Positions 18,196-20,310 of a DNA stretch of 20,310 bases are shown here, piece after piece. The stretch spans positions 1 through 20,310 of the forward strand of contig MU859409.1 in assembly GCA_033297205.1 (NCBI GenBank), in the 5' to 3' direction. The position numbers and the translations under genes were made by a program. Source of the stretch: Pseudoneurospora amorphoporcata. Lineage: Eukaryota; Ascomycota; Sordariomycetes; Sordariales; Sordariaceae. The notes beneath the pieces were generated by a model. The model was not told the origin of the DNA, ran no database searches, and worked only from the letters and a program-made list of their open reading frames with translations. The number at the start of each line of letters is the position of its first letter. The stretch's first letter is position 1.

Positions 18196-18528
18196 CCACG
18201 TAATTAAAAGACCCGTTTCCTGTCCTTCCCACTCCCATAGACATGCAGACATAGGGGAACATTATCTATGGGAGGAGTTTTTAATAGGGGTTTGGATGAC
18301 TCAGCTACACCTCTGCCGGGATATGAATGTTAGGGCGAGTACGTCAATCCTATAGAAAGTAGGGGAACAGAGGTTAGCAGCTGGACACTTTTCTGCAAGT
18401 GCTACGCTGTGGCAAAAGTAAAAAATTAACCCTTCATACGCTGGCAGTGGTGAGAAACGCCAGCGTTTCCAGAAGCGTTTTCATCCCATCACTCACGCCA
18501 AGCGCAGCTAAGGCTATGAGGCGGGCTA
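18196..18528. other. Spacer with two inverted repeats
   Basis: No gene seen. CTCCCATAGA (18232-18241) pairs with TCTATGGGAG (18265-18274), and ACGCTGGC (18438-18445) pairs with GCCAGCGT (18459-18466), the latter overlapping a second short palindrome GAAACGC/GCGTTTC. They could be folded RNA, MITE remains or chance. Confidence 0.5.
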
Positions 18529-19037
18529 TGTGACAAGGGCTGTATTCAGGGCTTGGAACAGTAGTTCAATTCAGCTAATAAACTACTTTGGTCTCGAAAG
18601 CCTTGTTGATCTTCTCAACCTCCAGGAGAAGGTTGGGCTTCAAGGCCTTCTTATGCTAAAGGGAATCGGTACGTACTCGAGGTACGCATCAAGCCTTGTC
18701 GCCTGAGGCTTCAAGACATCTATCTAGCAGTCTGCATACGTGTGGCTCTTCCTGAATGCCTTTATCCATTCTCCATCTTCCTTTTGGTGCTGTCCTTCAT
18801 CCGGGCGCCCTGCTTCTTGCTTGGTTGGCTGTGGTTGCTTCTGGGATGACCGTGGCCGAGGGCCTGGCCGTGGGTCCGGCCGCGGGTCTGGCCGCGGGTC
18901 CGGCCGAGGGTCCGGCCGAGGTAGGTGTTGTGGCCGGAGGCCACTGAGCATCTTGAGGCTAATGCTAGGCGTTGAGGCTCTGTTGAGTCTTGCAATCCTA
19001 ACCCCTGGACTGTGGGCAATGTCCGTGTGACAGGCTA
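18524..19037 (-). mobile_element. Clean solo LTR, family B, minus strand
   Basis: LTR 18529-19032 (504 bp) with 5-bp duplications GGCTA at 18524-18528 and 19033-19037. On the minus strand it starts TGTCACACGGACATTGCCC and ends GCCCTTGTCACA, so it has the TG...CA ends of an LTR. It is the un-RIPed counterpart of the Gypsy 5' LTR at 6549-7064. The open frames on both strands (18740-19030, 18724-19095 and others) follow from the GC-rich 12-bp array, which reads RPDPRPD on the minus strand; I see no reason to call them genes. Confidence 0.92.
18854..18921. repeat. 12-bp GC-rich tandem repeat in LTR B
   Basis: Five units of GGCCGCGGGTCC-type sequence plus a partial sixth. The same array in inverted orientation and different copy number is at 6661-6743. 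Confidence 0.9.
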
Positions 19038-19682
19038 GCACATTGAACGTTAATTCTAAATTAGGCTTCAATACCATGGTTCTATGGCAGTACATAGTAA
19101 CCTTTATCCTTCAGCGGCGAGGGCGTAAAGTTGTAGAACTCGCTGTCCTGTTCTAGGTTATCACAACCAAGTTCAAAGCCGCAGGCGGAATTCTGAACCG
19201 GAGATGTCGGAGTGGCAGTAACGACTATTTACAAGATTGAGCTTCTTCCCATTAGTTAGTATAGTTAATCTAGAAAGAAGGATAGTATTTCATCACCCAT
19301 ACCAGCCGAATTACTACCTAGTGTGAAGTTAGTCTTAGAGTACCTATGATGGCAGCCTTGCAGCTGTGCCTTTTAACTGCCATCGTAACTATATAAGACC
19401 ACTTGAACGACCGAATTGCCAGCTTCAGCTACTTGTATCTTTTTAGAACATACCCTAGGGGTGTAGTGGTCTGCTAGCGCTGTGACAGTACCTTCAACAC
19501 CTAGTCGGTAGTATAAAGCCGTATGTTAAACCGCGATCTCTCGTATTTAGACTAAAGAAGACTATATAGCTGTGGCAATATTATTTCAAGTGTGTTGACT
19601 CACCCAAGTACTACTAAGGAAGAGACCACTTATCCAATCGAGGAGAATCGAGGCCTCTACGACTGTACCAAGCTTGGCTATG
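19038..19682. other. Intergenic stretch, no gene seen
   Basis: Balanced composition, stops in all frames at short intervals, no repeat of the families above. A TATA-like ACTATATAAGACC occurs at about 19388-19400 without a following ORF. Confidence 0.4.
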
Positions 19683-19864
19683 ACTGGTATTACGGGGCGA
19701 GAGGGCATCGTCGGAGGTATGGTAAGATATGAGTTGTTATACGAAGGAGAGAAAAGGAAGATGTGCGTGGAGGACTGGCTATATGGGCGAGAGCCAAGAC
19801 AGGCCAGTCCGTGCGCGCGTACGTGCAGTGCGACAATGTCACGGGCTAACCCTGTGACAACTGG
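19683..19864 (+). mobile_element. Small solo LTR, family C, second copy
   Basis: Insert 19688-19859 (172 bp) with ends TATTAC and GTGACA and duplications ACTGG at 19683-19687 and 19860-19864. The start TACGGGGCGAGAGGGCA and the end GGCTAACCCTGTGACA match the copy at 11335-11575; the middle is shorter by about 70 bp. A further related stretch GTCACGGGTTAATCCCGTAGCA follows at about 19869-19890, like an extra partial copy of the LTR end. The 112-codon open frame 19674-20012 merely runs across this repeat and its flank. Confidence 0.78.
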
Positions 19865-20310
19865 GCAGTCACGGGTTAATCCCGTAGCATCTGGACCGCA
19901 CAGGCACCTGCAAAAGGAAAGTCAAGGGGATGGAATCGTCTTGCTTCTTCGTAATAGAATACGTCAGCTTGACAATAGTAGAAGGTTACTAGAATTTACA
20001 AATTTCCTATAAATTTGCCTATCCTCTCAGACCCTTCTGGTGGTATGCTAGAAAAATGAATAAAAAGAAAGGAATTGAGAAAGACATAGAATATATTATA
20101 TGTCTTGCGAGAAACCAATAAACCAAACCAGTCCTGATACGCTGCCAATGGATATCATCCGTCCCTGGAGGTTACAACTAAGTCTAAACGGTTAGTAATT
20201 CGGTGGCAGCCAGGATACGTTCTGGCCGTTGCAAGTAATCCAAGAACTATCCTGTTCCAAGCCAAACAATAAAGATTAGGGAGTAAACCAAGATCAATTC
20301 TTGCAGGAGG
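19865..20310. other. Right flank, no gene seen
   Basis: No coding frame beyond the chance readthrough of the LTR. A short palindromic word GACATA...TATGTC lies at about 20082-20103. The final ~200 bases show no recognisable feature. Confidence 0.4.

Noticed and set aside
18724..19095. Proline/arginine-repeat protein on either strand
   Set aside because: The open frames come from a GC-rich 12-bp repeat within a solo LTR and change between copies; there is no support for a gene.
19674..20012. 112-residue gene on the plus strand
   Set aside because: The frame spans the family C LTR and its unrelated flank and shows no domain; it is an accidental open frame.

Overview
The window looks like a repeat-rich, RIP-damaged subtelomere-like or accessory region of a filamentous ascomycete (Pezizomycotina). 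It holds no intact protein-coding gene that I can support. The diagnosis rests on three things. A fungal NACHT-ankyrin (NLR) gene is recognisable. Fungal-type MULE and Ty3/Gypsy relics are recognisable. All three carry the same damage: Gln codons turned into TAA/TAG, with Trp to stop, Asp to Asn, Gly to Glu and His/Cys to Tyr changes, which is the C-to-T (and G-to-A) pattern of repeat-induced point mutation at CpA/TpG.

Layout. 1-92 is the 3' end of an LTR (family A), followed by an unidentified relic to 519. 520-4130 is a complete but dead MULE DNA transposon (529-4121) with long terminal inverted repeats and a 9-bp target-site duplication; its transposase relic is on the minus strand. 4131-5038 holds an unidentified minus-strand coding relic and a fragment of LTR family B. 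5039-16592 is one large minus-strand NLR pseudogene (start at right, stop at left): Pro/Ser-rich N-terminus, NLR N-terminal domain, NACHT ATPase, then about 17 ankyrin repeats of 99 bp. It is split by four LTR-type insertions: a solo family A LTR with TSD TATAG (5577-6022); a Ty3/Gypsy element with 5' LTR (family B, 6549-7064), gag (7208-9154) and pol (9155-11946); a second family A LTR (11947-12414) with mismatched flanks; and an un-RIPed LTR-like insert (family D, 14371-14906). A small family C LTR (11335-11575) is nested inside pol.

From roughly 17.05 kb to the end the base usage becomes ordinary and the damage largely stops. This part holds small unassigned ORFs, a 10-bp satellite, GC-rich hairpins, a clean solo LTR of family B on the minus strand (18529-19032, TSD GGCTA) and a second family C LTR (19688-19859, TSD ACTGG).

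The nesting gives a relative history: NLR first, then Gypsy insertion plus RIP, then a rearrangement through family A LTRs that removed the Gypsy 3' half, and finally lightly mutated or unmutated insertions (families C and D). Removing family C from pol and family D from the NLR restores the reading frame exactly, which independently supports the boundaries. Nothing here acts as a functioning pathway; what is visible is the remains of an immune-receptor gene used as a landing site for transposons and inactivated by genome defence.
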